12,588 bases of DNA from positions 1-12,588 of the forward strand of contig WGSQ01000040.1 of assembly GCA_014871605.1 (NCBI GenBank), read 5' to 3'. Numbering within the stretch: the first letter of the stretch is position 1; each line of letters begins with the position of its first letter. Source of the DNA: Collinsella sp. Lineage in GTDB: Bacteria; Actinomycetota; Coriobacteriia; Coriobacteriales; Coriobacteriaceae. The notes below the pieces were generated by a model. That model did no database searches. It was given only the letters and a program-made list of their open reading frames with translations, and was not told the origin of the DNA. Below, piece after piece: positions 1-5,723 of the stretch. The translations under genes were made by a program, and so were the position numbers.

Positions 1-541
1 CGGCGACGAAGATGCCGACCGTGCCGGCGGTGTCATCCCCGATCTCGGGGCCGGTCGGGGCCTTGTGAATGGTCGGGTTGGCGGGGTTCACAAACTGGCC
101 GGCGATGATGCTGTTGGGCGTCTCCTTCTGCAGCTCCTCGGCCTTGGCGATGGCGCCCTTCATGCCCTTGGATCCGTCGGTGAGCACGAGCTGTGCGCCA
201 TATGCCTGCATCAGCTTGCGGCGCTCGACGGACATGGTCTCGGGCATGGTGATGATCACCTTGTAGCCGCGAGCTGCCGCCACCGAGGCGATGCCGACAC
301 CGGTGTTGCCGCTCGTGGGCTCGATGATGGTGTAGTCGCCGCCGCGCACGAGCTTGCCGGCCTTCTCGGCCTCGTCGATCATGTTCTTGGCGACGCGGTC
401 TTTGACGGAGCCGGCGGGGTTGAAGTATTCCAGCTTGACGAGTACGCGGGCCTTGAGGTCCTCATCGGCCTCAAAGTGAGTGAGCTCCAGAAGCGGAGTG
501 TGGCCGATAAGCTGATCGATGGACGTGTAAACATTGCTCAT
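1..541 (-). CDS. cysK: Cysteine synthase (O-acetylserine sulfhydrylase), 5' part
   Basis: PLP enzyme that makes L-cysteine from O-acetylserine and sulfide in the cytoplasm. Only the first 180 codons are inside the window; the gene continues past position 1, so a little over half of a usual protein of about 310 residues is present. Translation of the minus strand gives the family hallmarks in order: GHTPLLEL near residue 13, the PLP-lysine motif NPAGSVKDR (Lys47), the substrate loop EPTSGNTG (residues 74-81), and QFVNPANP...TGPEI near 149-167. The ATG at 539-541 is chosen because a GGAGG ribosome binding site (548-552 on this strand) lies 6 bases upstream and the N-terminus matches the family start. 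It is divergent from an Rrf2 regulator that probably controls it. A cystathionine beta-synthase-like paralogue is less likely, because no extra N-terminal domain is present. The usual Trp after TGPEI is Gly here, a minor oddity. Confidence 0.95.
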   Translation of the reverse strand, partial: MSNVYTSIDQLIGHTPLLELTHFEADEDLKARVLVKLEYFNPAGSVKDRVAKNMIDEAEKAGKLVRGGDYTIIEPTSGNTGVGIASVAAARGYKVIITMPETMSVERRKLMQAYGAQLVLTDGSKGMKGAIAKAEELQKETPNSIIAGQFVNPANPTIHKAPTGPEIGDDTAGTVGIFVA

Positions 542-613
542 GGTGAACCTCCAAAGTGTTCAAATGACTGGATACCGTGTGGTTTTACGGTGTGTGTAGC
601 AGCGAAACCCACA

Positions 614-626
614 AACCTTATAGGTT
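614..626. promoter_or_regulatory. Palindrome over the cysK -10 box (candidate operator)
   Basis: AACCT (614-618) and AGGTT (622-626) form a perfect 5-bp inverted repeat around TAT. It covers the putative cysK -10 hexamer at 617-622. Weaker similarity continues outward (ACAAACCT against AGGTTGTT). A dimeric repressor bound here would block RNA polymerase. The divergent Rrf2-family protein is the obvious candidate, but that assignment is inferred from position only. Confidence 0.4.
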
Positions 627-646
627 GTTCGTTTTGCTGTTGAAAA
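617..646 (-). promoter_or_regulatory. cysK: Putative cysK promoter
   Basis: On the minus strand, TTTTCA (641-646) and TATAAG (617-622) are separated by 18 bp. They match four and five of six positions of the sigma-70-type -35 and -10 consensus. Transcription would start near 610 and give a leader of about 70 nt before the cysK ATG. The region is AT-rich against a GC-rich background, as expected for a promoter. Prediction by eye only. Confidence 0.5.
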
Positions 647-660
647 GCATAGTAGACAGT

Positions 661-685
661 AAAGCCTAGTAACGCAATAGGAAAT
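661..685. promoter_or_regulatory. Central inverted motif in the cysK / Rrf2 gap (candidate Rrf2 site)
   Basis: CCTA (665-668) and TAGG (678-681) are inverted around nine bases, flanked by A at 661 and T at 685. The outer frame AxxxCC-N13-GGxxxT has the same spacing as the type 2 site described for IscR in E. coli, although the inner bases of that consensus do not all match. The motif lies upstream of both putative promoters, where one bound regulator could act on both genes. Low-stringency resemblance. Confidence 0.3.
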
Positions 686-730
686 AGAAGATTATTACGA
701 GTCGATTAACCAGCTTGACGGGAATAGGTA

Positions 731-758
731 TTTTCAAAACCAATATTTCGGCTAGAAT
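731..758 (+). promoter_or_regulatory. Putative promoter of the Rrf2 regulator gene
   Basis: TTTTCA (731-736) and TAGAAT (753-758) are separated by 16 bp, 36 bp upstream of the ATG at 795. The -35 hexamer is the same as the one proposed for cysK on the other strand. An alternative TTGACG at 715-720 has no good -10 partner at normal spacing. Confidence 0.4.
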
Positions 759-794
759 TTCTACGAATTAAAAGACCGAAAGGCAGCAATATAT

Positions 795-1223
795 ATGTTG
801 GTTTCCACAAAGGGCAGATATGCCCTGCGCGTTATGGTCGACCTGGCCGAGCACCAGGCGGCCGGCCGCATTCCCCTCAAAGAGATCGCCGCGCGTCAGG
901 GGATTTCGGAGAAGTATCTGGAGAACATCTTGGCTACGCTCGTCCGCGCCAATATGCTCTCGGGCATGCGCGGCAAGGGCGGCGGCTACGTGCTCACGCG
1001 CCCGCCCGAGCAGTACACGGTGGGCGAGATCTTGCGCCTGACCGAAGGCAGCCTGGCACCGGTCGCATGCCTGGACGGCGACTGCAAGGGCTGCTCGCGT
1101 TCGGACGAGTGCCCCACGCTCGACGTGTGGAAGAACCTGGACAAGCTCATCAACGACTACCTCGACGGTGTGACGCTCGATGCGCTCGTTGCCCCCAACG
1201 AGGGCTACGACTACGTCATCTAG
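795..1223 (+). CDS. Rrf2-family transcriptional regulator with IscR-like cysteines
   Basis: DNA-binding regulator of 142 residues, the usual Rrf2 / IscR / CymR length. The N-terminus MLVSTKGRYALRVMVDLA is characteristic. A winged helix-turn-helix follows (about residues 26-60), then the wing GKGGGYVL (61-68), the dimer helix region VGEILRLTEG, and a cysteine cluster at C92, C97, C100 and C106. IscR and related sensors bind a [2Fe-2S] cluster through three cysteines in this loop. CymR-type cysteine regulators usually lack them, so a metal- or redox-sensing role is plausible. The ATG at 795 follows a GAAAGG ribosome binding site at 778-783. It is divergent from cysK, across a gap with palindromes, so it probably regulates cysteine synthesis and itself. 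The exact signal (Fe-S, O-acetylserine via CysK, or sulfide) cannot be read from sequence. There are no neighbouring isc or suf genes in the window. Confidence 0.93.
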   Translation: MLVSTKGRYALRVMVDLAEHQAAGRIPLKEIAARQGISEKYLENILATLVRANMLSGMRGKGGGYVLTRPPEQYTVGEILRLTEGSLAPVACLDGDCKGCSRSDECPTLDVWKNLDKLINDYLDGVTLDALVAPNEGYDYVI

Positions 1224-1228
1224 TCCCA

Positions 1229-1272
1229 CCTGCCATTGGGGGACGGGGCAGAAATGCCGGATTTTCTTGCCC
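1229..1272. repeat. Short imperfect palindrome with a TTGGGGGACGG core (REP-like)
   Basis: Directly after the Rrf2 stop, TTGGGGGACGG (1236-1246) is followed by GGCA-GAAA-TGCC (1247-1258), a small stem with a GNRA-type loop. GGGCAGAAA at 1246-1254 can alternatively pair with TTTTCTTGCCC (1262-1272), with one bulge. The core closely resembles TTGGGGACGG in the arms of the large inverted repeat at 2397-2485. I read both as members or remnants of one dispersed repeat family. That they are repeated across the genome is inferred. Confidence 0.4.
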
Positions 1273-1294
1273 TCTGAGGCTCGACAAATGACAT

Positions 1295-1327
1295 GGCCGC
1301 CCATCGTTGCGATGGACGGCCTTCTTT
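1295..1327 (+). terminator. Intrinsic terminator of the Rrf2 gene (possibly shared)
   Basis: Two 12-nt arms (1295-1306 and 1310-1321) pair with one internal mismatch around a TTG loop. The 3' side runs into TTCTTT, which suits rightward termination. The leftward yvlD-like gene ends at 1360 and reads into the same hairpin, but the T-tract is poor in that direction, so bidirectional use is uncertain. Confidence 0.7.
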
Positions 1328-1359
1328 AGGTGTGTTGTGGCGGTCCGAATCCGGTCGCT

Positions 1360-1725
1360 TTAGTTCCTGGCGACGCTGTCGAGAATGCTGCGCATGATGG
1401 ATACCAGGATGCTGCCCATAAAGGCCGATCCAAAGCTGGCAATGGAGATACCCGCGCCCAGCAGATTGACCGACAGGTAGCTGGCCAGCTCGAGCATAAA
1501 GCTGTTGACTACGAGCTGAAAAATACCAAGCGTGATAATAGTGAGCGGCAGCGAGATGACCGTCAGGAACGGCTTTACGAGCGAGTCGACTATGTTGAGG
1601 AACAGTCCCACGAAGGCAAAACACACCCAGGCGTCGGCCATGCCGAAGGGCTGAATGCCGGGGACGAGAAACGTTGCGATCGCGATGGCGATTGAGGTAA
1701 AGAGCCAGTTAAGCATAAAGCGCAT
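1360..1725 (-). CDS. YvlD / phage-holin-family membrane protein (COG1950-like)
   Basis: Small integral membrane protein of 121 residues with about four hydrophobic segments, near residues 4-24, 31-48, 55-80 and 85-110. The signature VKPFLTVISLPLTIITLGIF (about 50-69) matches the LPltilTLGlF pattern of the YvlD family, often annotated 'phage holin family protein' although it is a chromosomal protein, not a lysis holin. Its molecular role is unknown; Bacillus relatives belong to cell-envelope stress loci. The ATG at 1723-1725 is preferred over an in-frame ATG 11 codons upstream because GAAAGGA (1734-1740) sits 8 bases before it and the protein then starts MRFMLNWLF, as in relatives. It is a single gene, convergent with the Rrf2 gene. 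Confidence 0.85.
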   Translation of the reverse strand: MRFMLNWLFTSIAIAIATFLVPGIQPFGMADAWVCFAFVGLFLNIVDSLVKPFLTVISLPLTIITLGIFQLVVNSFMLELASYLSVNLLGAGISIASFGSAFMGSILVSIMRSILDSVARN

Positions 1726-1738
1726 GGTGTGAATCCTT

Positions 1739-1750
1739 TCTTGCGCAAGA
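1739..1750. promoter_or_regulatory. Perfect 12-bp palindrome at the yvlD-like ribosome binding site
   Basis: TCTTGCGCAAGA reads identically on both strands and abuts the GAAAGGA ribosome binding site of the membrane protein gene. As RNA it would make only a weak 4-bp stem, so a protein binding site is more likely than a translational switch. It may be chance. Confidence 0.25.
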
Positions 1751-1912
1751 CGTGGCAAAGAGGCGTGAGAGGCACATGCCTTTGCAACTCGGATAGATGC
1801 GCGGGCACGGCCCTGTTTGGGCGCCCATTGTCTCAGATATTCGTGGAGCTTGCGTGCGTATTCGGTTTCAAAACGGCGTTCGTCCTAGAAAATGTGCCGC
1901 TGGCAGAGAGTC

Positions 1913-1943
1913 TTGTCGCTTTAGTTTGGTGGTGTGCTAAACT
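1913..1943 (+). promoter_or_regulatory. Putative promoter of the yerC-like gene
   Basis: TAAACT (1938-1943) is preceded by TGC, an extended -10 arrangement, with TTGTCG (1913-1918) as a distant -35 at 19 bp. It would give a leader of about 100 nt carrying the hairpin at 1985-2001. Called by eye; the spacing is not ideal. Confidence 0.35.
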
Positions 1944-2048
1944 GCTACGGGCAAAAGCCACAGGCGTTGCCCTATTGCATAGAACGGGCGAGCGATGCCC
2001 GATGTCAGTATCAACTTCGATGCCTTTTGGCGGGTTTGGCGGTGATCG

Positions 2049-2348
2049 ATGAATATCGAGAACATGTTTGACAAGCCTGATGTCAAGCAGCTGGTCCACG
2101 CATTTAGCCTTTTGGACGACGAGAAAGATATCCAAGCGTTTTTGACCGATATCTGCACGCCGCGCGAGATTTGCGATCTATCGCAGCGTCTGCAGGTCGC
2201 GCGTTACCTGGACGAGGGCGAGCCCTATGTCGAGGTTCAGGCCCGTACCGGCGCTTCGTCCACCACGGTGAGCCGTGTGTCCAAGGCGCTCAACGGCGAG
2301 TACGGTGGCTATCGCAAGATCCTCATTAAGCTGGAGGATGGCGAGTAG
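2049..2348 (+). CDS. YerC/YecD-type TrpR-superfamily DNA-binding protein
   Basis: Small helical protein of 99 residues that matches the YerC family of the Trp-repressor superfamily in length and pattern. It has TPREICDLSQRLQVARYLDEG (about residues 37-57), as in TrpR, then a helix-turn-helix YVEVQARTGASSTTVSRVSKAL (60-81), and a conserved end GEYGGYRKIL. The protein is probably a cytoplasmic dimeric regulator. Its targets and ligand are unknown, and tryptophan binding should not be assumed, since no trp genes are nearby. An in-frame TGA at 2043-2045 means the ATG at 2049 is the first possible start in this frame; the ribosome binding site is weak (GGTGAT just upstream). It is a single gene ended by a strong terminator. 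Confidence 0.88.
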   Translation: MNIENMFDKPDVKQLVHAFSLLDDEKDIQAFLTDICTPREICDLSQRLQVARYLDEGEPYVEVQARTGASSTTVSRVSKALNGEYGGYRKILIKLEDGE

Positions 2349-2371
2349 GCCGCGCCAAAAACGAATTGTGC

Positions 2372-2399
2372 AAAACCGCTCCTCCGGGGGCGGTTTTTT
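2372..2399 (+). terminator. Strong intrinsic terminator after the yerC-like gene
   Basis: AAAACCGC (2372-2379) pairs with GCGGTTTT (2390-2397). The stem extends inward through TCC / GGG (one G-T pair) to a 4-nt loop, and is followed by six T (2394-2399). It lies 24 bp after the stop codon. Its last three T also form the start of the inverted repeat that follows. Confidence 0.9.
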
Positions 2400-2485
2400 G
2401 ATCCCTTGGGGACGGAGGAAAACGGATCACGGGGTTAGACAGACCCCCTCGGTGATCCGTTTTCCTCCGTCCCCAAGGGATCAAA
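2397..2485. repeat. Perfect 34-bp inverted repeat (REP/MITE-like palindrome)
   Basis: The left arm 2397-2430 and right arm 2452-2485 are exact reverse complements over 34 bp. They enclose a 21-nt centre (2431-2451) that itself contains GGGGT / ACCCC (2431-2435 with 2443-2447). The arms carry TTTGATCCC at the outer edge, then TTGGGGACGG and AACGGATCAC toward the centre. No coding sequence lies inside and no clear target-site duplication flanks it. It is directly fused to the preceding terminator. Downstream, CAAATCTGT occurs twice (2482-2490 and 2501-2509). A non-autonomous mobile repeat, or a REP element moved by a RAYT/IS200-type transposase, is the best reading; no such transposase is in the window. 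Confidence 0.85.
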
Positions 2486-2567
2486 TCTGTTGGCGTGGGG
2501 CAAATCTGTCCGCTTGGGCGGGTAGGATGGATGCATTGATTATTGCGAACAGTTTGAGCGGAGGACC

Positions 2568-5500
2568 ATGCCTGTTCGAATCTATACCACCAATGCCGGC
2601 ACGGATTTGAGCGATGCCGAGTCGGCGTTGCTTGCCGATCTTATTGCCCGCCACGGGCGTGCCGTGTTGCTGGCACCTACGTTTGCCGAGCTCGACCTGT
2701 GCCGTCATGATGCGGCGGAAGCCGGCGTTTCGCTGGGTATCGACTACAAGACGTCTACATCGTGGCTTCGCTCGCTTTGGGAGCTTTTGGGCGACGGGCG
2801 AGGTTTTGTCGACAACCTGCAGCGCCAGATGCTGTTCTCGGACATGGTCACGCGTCTCGACGATGCCGACCTGCAGCCGCTTTCGCGCAGCCAGGGCACA
2901 GTGCGCATGCTCGCGCGCATGGCCCGCGACGTGTTGCCGGGCGTTGCGGGGACGGGTGCCGAACGATGCCGTGGCGACAACTGCCAGCCTGAGCCAAAAA
3001 GCGATGCCGAGGCTCGTGTGTTCGAGCTTTTGCGTGCCTACGCGGACGGTTTGGACCGTCGAGATATGGTCGAGCCCTGCGAGGCGGCTGACATTATGGC
3101 CGGTGCCCTGGCCGATAGCCTGCCGGCGTGCGCCCGCGCCGTATGCGTGCGCGGTATCACGTCGTTTACGCACGGTCTGCTCGAGTTGCTGTCTGCCGTG
3201 GCAAACAACGGGGGAGAGGTTGTCGTGCTGCTCGCTTGCGAGCAAGCGGCGATGCGCGAGGACCTGGCTGCCGCCTTTGATGCCCGCGGCGTGCTGTTTG
3301 AGGTTGCACCGCTGGACGAGGATGCCGGCGCTCCCGCGATTGCGCCAAAGTCCGTCGTACGTCCTGCCTTTGTGGAAGTCGCCGGGCCCCATGCCCGTGC
3401 CCGTGTCTATGCGGACGTCATCGATAAGATGGTGAAAGCGCGCAAGGAGTCCAAGGTCAACGATGCCGCCTCCGCACCCGTCGATCCCGTGCGCGTACTC
3501 GTGGTGTCCGCCCGGGCACCCCAGCTGTTCGGCGAGCTTGCCGCTCGTTTGGCGGCGCGCCACGTTGCTGCCGAGACGGCCGAGTTCACGGCGTTTTCCC
3601 AATCCATTGCGGGCAGGCAGTTCACGGCGCTCGCCAATCTGATCGAGCGCATGAAGGCCGCCGACGAGGGCACCGCCTCCAAGACCGAGTGGTGGCCCGC
3701 CCCGGAGCTTACTGACTGGATCTACAGTCCGCTTTCAGGCACCGATGCCGCCAGCGCGCGAACCTTCGATAAGAACATGCGACTGTCGCGCAGCAAGACC
3801 ACTGCGGGCGTCAAGAGCCTGCTGCAGAGCGTGCAGGGCCAGGTGAGGGGCGCGCGTAAAGCGGCGAGCGACGAGAACTGGTTTAAGAACGTGCCGTGTG
3901 TGGTTTCGGACGTGTTCCAGGCGCTGTGGCGTGACAAGCCCGTGACGGCGCTCAAGGCCATGCTTGCCGTTGCCGAGGCGTTGCCCGATCGCTCGCTGGG
4001 CAGCTTGGATGGCCAAGCCCGTCGCCAGGCGGAGGTGGCTCTGCTGCGCCACGTCATCGACATCCTTATGAACGATGCTCGCGCGCTCGACGTATCGCAG
4101 GCCGCGACCGTGCCCGTGCTCGATGGCATTCGCACCAAGGTAGACAAGCGTAGCACCGCCTACGATTACGAGACCTACGAGGTTGACCGTGCGCCACGTG
4201 CTCAGGTTCGTTTTGCTTCGCTTGCCGATGCGGCGGCTCTGCGCCCCGGCAGCTACGATGCCGTGCTGTTTGCCGATGTCGATCTGGACAGCTATCCGCT
4301 CTCACACGAGGAGGGACCACTGGCCACGCTGACGGCCGAGTTAGATCGCAGCGGTGTGACGCTTGAGCCTGCCGCCTTGTTACGCGTGCGCTTTGGTCGC
4401 GCGATGCAGGCCGCGCGCGGTCCGGTTACGCTTGCCCGCGTGACGCACGATCGCCAGGCGCGCGAGTGCTACCCGGCTGCCGTGTGGACTGAGTTGCGGG
4501 CGCATGCCGAGGCCGCTAACGATGCTAAGGCCGCTGACGCCGACAACGCCGCTGACGACGCTAAGGCCGCTGGCGCCGACAAGGCGAAGTGCGTGGGTGA
4601 GGGTGATATCGTAAGGGACTTCGATCCCGCGGCAGGCGAAGGCCTCAAGCGCGAGCGCGTGACCTGTGAAGCCCCTCAGCATCTGAGTGCCGAGGCCGTG
4701 CCGTATTTGGTCCTGCGTCGTCGCGATGGCGAGGGCGAGGGCGCGCCGCTCGTGCCGCGTCTGACGTCCGCCTCGCAGATCGAGGCCTATTCCACCTGCC
4801 CGCTGTGCTGGTTCGTCTCGTATCGCGTCAAACCTCAGTCCATCGATGCGGGCTTCGGCAACATGGAGAAGGGTAACTTCGTCCACGACGTGCTGGAACA
4901 CCTGCATGCGCGTCTCCCGCGGGAGGGCATGGAGCGCGTGACGCCCGAGAACCTGCCGCGCGCGAAGGAGCTGCTGCACGAGGTCTTTGCCGAGACCCTG
5001 GCCGAGCACGTCGGCAAGCGCGGTACCGAGGGCCCGCTCGTGCCGCTCTCCCCGGTGGAGGAGCGGCAAGTGGCCGAGATCTTGCCGCAGCTGGAGGGCG
5101 TTCTTGCCTACGAGTCCGAGGCGCTCACCCCCTTCGCTCCGCGCTACCTGGAGTTTGCGTTCAACGAGCTCCAGGTCGAGTATGCCGGTTGGCCGCTCGG
5201 CGGGCGCATCGACCGCGTGGATGTGGACGCCGAGAACCGCGCCGTGGTAATCGACTACAAGCATCGTTCGGGTGTCGAGGAGTTTAAGCTCGCCGACCCC
5301 ACGGTACGCGACGAGGAATCGGGCGAGGCCCCCATCGACGACCCGCGCTGGCTGCCGCCCCATACCCAGACACTCATCTACGCGCAGGCCATGCGTCGGG
5401 CGCTGGGCCTAGATACCCGTGCTGCGCTCTATTTTTCGACCAAGGGCGGCAAGCCCGCGCTGCGTGGTGCCGCAAGTGCCGAGTTGCTCGAGGAAGAGCG

Positions 5501-5720
5501 TGGCGACGGTCGTATTCCGGGCCTCAAGAAGGGCTTTCCAGGCGAGGGCGGCAGCATGGACTTCGATGTGCTGCTCGACTGCGTGGAGGCCGGCATCGCC
5601 GAGCGCCTGCGCGAGCTCGAGGCAGGCAACGTTGCCGCCGTCGACCCGACGTCGGCGCAGGCCGCGCATGCCCGCTGCTCGTATAACCACGAAGGAACGT
5701 TTGTAAGGAGGGACGTGTAG
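2568..5720 (+). CDS. addB: AddB-like nuclease subunit of an AddAB helicase-nuclease
   Basis: Subunit of 1050 residues that would pair with the downstream helicase to process double-strand DNA ends before RecA loading. The C-terminal PD-(D/E)XK RecB-type nuclease is clear: SASQIEAYSTCPLCWF (Cys744, Cys747), GNFVHDVLEHL (His773), GRIDRVD (Asp882) and VIDYK (Asp896, Lys898). The N-terminal two thirds resemble the AddB motor-like scaffold, including DAVLFADVDLDSYP before an RFGRAMQAARG segment. There is no GxxGxGKT, so it should not hydrolyse ATP. B. subtilis AddB binds a 4Fe-4S cluster with one Cys before the nuclease and a C-terminal CX2CX5C. Here Cys744 fits the first, but the tail reads H1034xxC1037x5G1043. 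Start ATG with GGAGGA at 2560-2565. Stop is 3 bp before addA. An AdnA-like assignment is the main alternative. Confidence 0.85.
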   Translation: MPVRIYTTNAGTDLSDAESALLADLIARHGRAVLLAPTFAELDLCRHDAAEAGVSLGIDYKTSTSWLRSLWELLGDGRGFVDNLQRQMLFSDMVTRLDDADLQPLSRSQGTVRMLARMARDVLPGVAGTGAERCRGDNCQPEPKSDAEARVFELLRAYADGLDRRDMVEPCEAADIMAGALADSLPACARAVCVRGITSFTHGLLELLSAVANNGGEVVVLLACEQAAMREDLAAAFDARGVLFEVAPLDEDAGAPAIAPKSVVRPAFVEVAGPHARARVYADVIDKMVKARKESKVNDAASAPVDPVRVLVVSARAPQLFGELAARLAARHVAAETAEFTAFSQSIAGRQFTALANLIERMKAADEGTASKTEWWPAPELTDWIYSPLSGTDAASARTFDKNMRLSRSKTTAGVKSLLQSVQGQVRGARKAASDENWFKNVPCVVSDVFQALWRDKPVTALKAMLAVAEALPDRSLGSLDGQARRQAEVALLRHVIDILMNDARALDVSQAATVPVLDGIRTKVDKRSTAYDYETYEVDRAPRAQVRFASLADAAALRPGSYDAVLFADVDLDSYPLSHEEGPLATLTAELDRSGVTLEPAALLRVRFGRAMQAARGPVTLARVTHDRQARECYPAAVWTELRAHAEAANDAKAADADNAADDAKAAGADKAKCVGEGDIVRDFDPAAGEGLKRERVTCEAPQHLSAEAVPYLVLRRRDGEGEGAPLVPRLTSASQIEAYSTCPLCWFVSYRVKPQSIDAGFGNMEKGNFVHDVLEHLHARLPREGMERVTPENLPRAKELLHEVFAETLAEHVGKRGTEGPLVPLSPVEERQVAEILPQLEGVLAYESEALTPFAPRYLEFAFNELQVEYAGWPLGGRIDRVDVDAENRAVVIDYKHRSGVEEFKLADPTVRDEESGEAPIDDPRWLPPHTQTLIYAQAMRRALGLDTRAALYFSTKGGKPALRGAASAELLEEERGDGRIPGLKKGFPGEGGSMDFDVLLDCVEAGIAERLRELEAGNVAAVDPTSAQAAHARCSYNHEGTFVRRDV
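4521..4582 (+). repeat. 36-bp-period tandem repeat inside addB
   Basis: Two 26-nt units (4521-4546 and 4557-4582), differing at two bases, recur with a 36-bp period in frame. They encode DAKAADADN and DAKAAGADK within an Ala/Asp/Lys-rich stretch near residues 645-675. The position is the linker between the motor-like scaffold and the nuclease domain, where length variation should be tolerated. The period is a multiple of three, so copy-number change would keep the frame. Confidence 0.8.
5706..5712 (+). promoter_or_regulatory. Ribosome binding site of addA inside addB
   Basis: AGGAGGG ends 11 bases before the addA ATG at 5724 and lies within the last codons of addB. This supports translational coupling and the choice of ATG 5724 as the start. 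Confidence 0.8.
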
Positions 5721-5723
5721 ACC

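Larger units (their letters stand above)
1726..2048. other. Gap between the divergent yvlD-like and yerC-like genes
   Basis: This stretch of about 320 bp has no supported gene; the open frames crossing it lack ribosome binding sites or recognisable products. It holds the 12-bp palindrome at 1739-1750, a 10-bp palindrome TGGGCGCCCA at 1818-1827, a possible rightward promoter near 1913-1943, and a small hairpin at 1985-2001 (CGGGC / GCCCG, 7-nt loop) in what would be the yerC-like leader. No convincing leftward promoter was found. Confidence 0.5.

Noticed and set aside
65..643. Plus-strand open frame of 192 codons at the left edge
   Set aside because: It is antisense to cysK, whose motifs are clear on the minus strand, and runs into the AT-rich promoter gap.
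1330..1695. Plus-strand open frame opposite the yvlD-like gene
   Set aside because: The minus strand encodes a coherent four-helix membrane protein with a good ribosome binding site; the plus-strand product is a charged, low-complexity sequence.
1360..1725. Possible true phage holin and prophage remnant
   Set aside because: The sequence matches the chromosomal YvlD-type family despite the 'phage holin' label, and no endolysin, structural or integrase genes are nearby.
1985..2001. Hairpin in the yerC-like leader as an attenuator or riboswitch
   Set aside because: Only a 5-bp stem with a 7-nt loop, no alternative terminator structure and no leader peptide; too little to call a regulatory RNA.
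2397..2485. CRISPR repeat or replication origin
   Set aside because: There is a single inverted pair, not an array of direct repeats with spacers, and there are no DnaA-box clusters or neighbouring initiator genes.
2481..3602. Antisense open frame of 373 codons over the start of addB and the inverted repeat
   Set aside because: No domain, no convincing start signal, and it overlaps a supported gene on the other strand. Shadow of GC-rich coding sequence.
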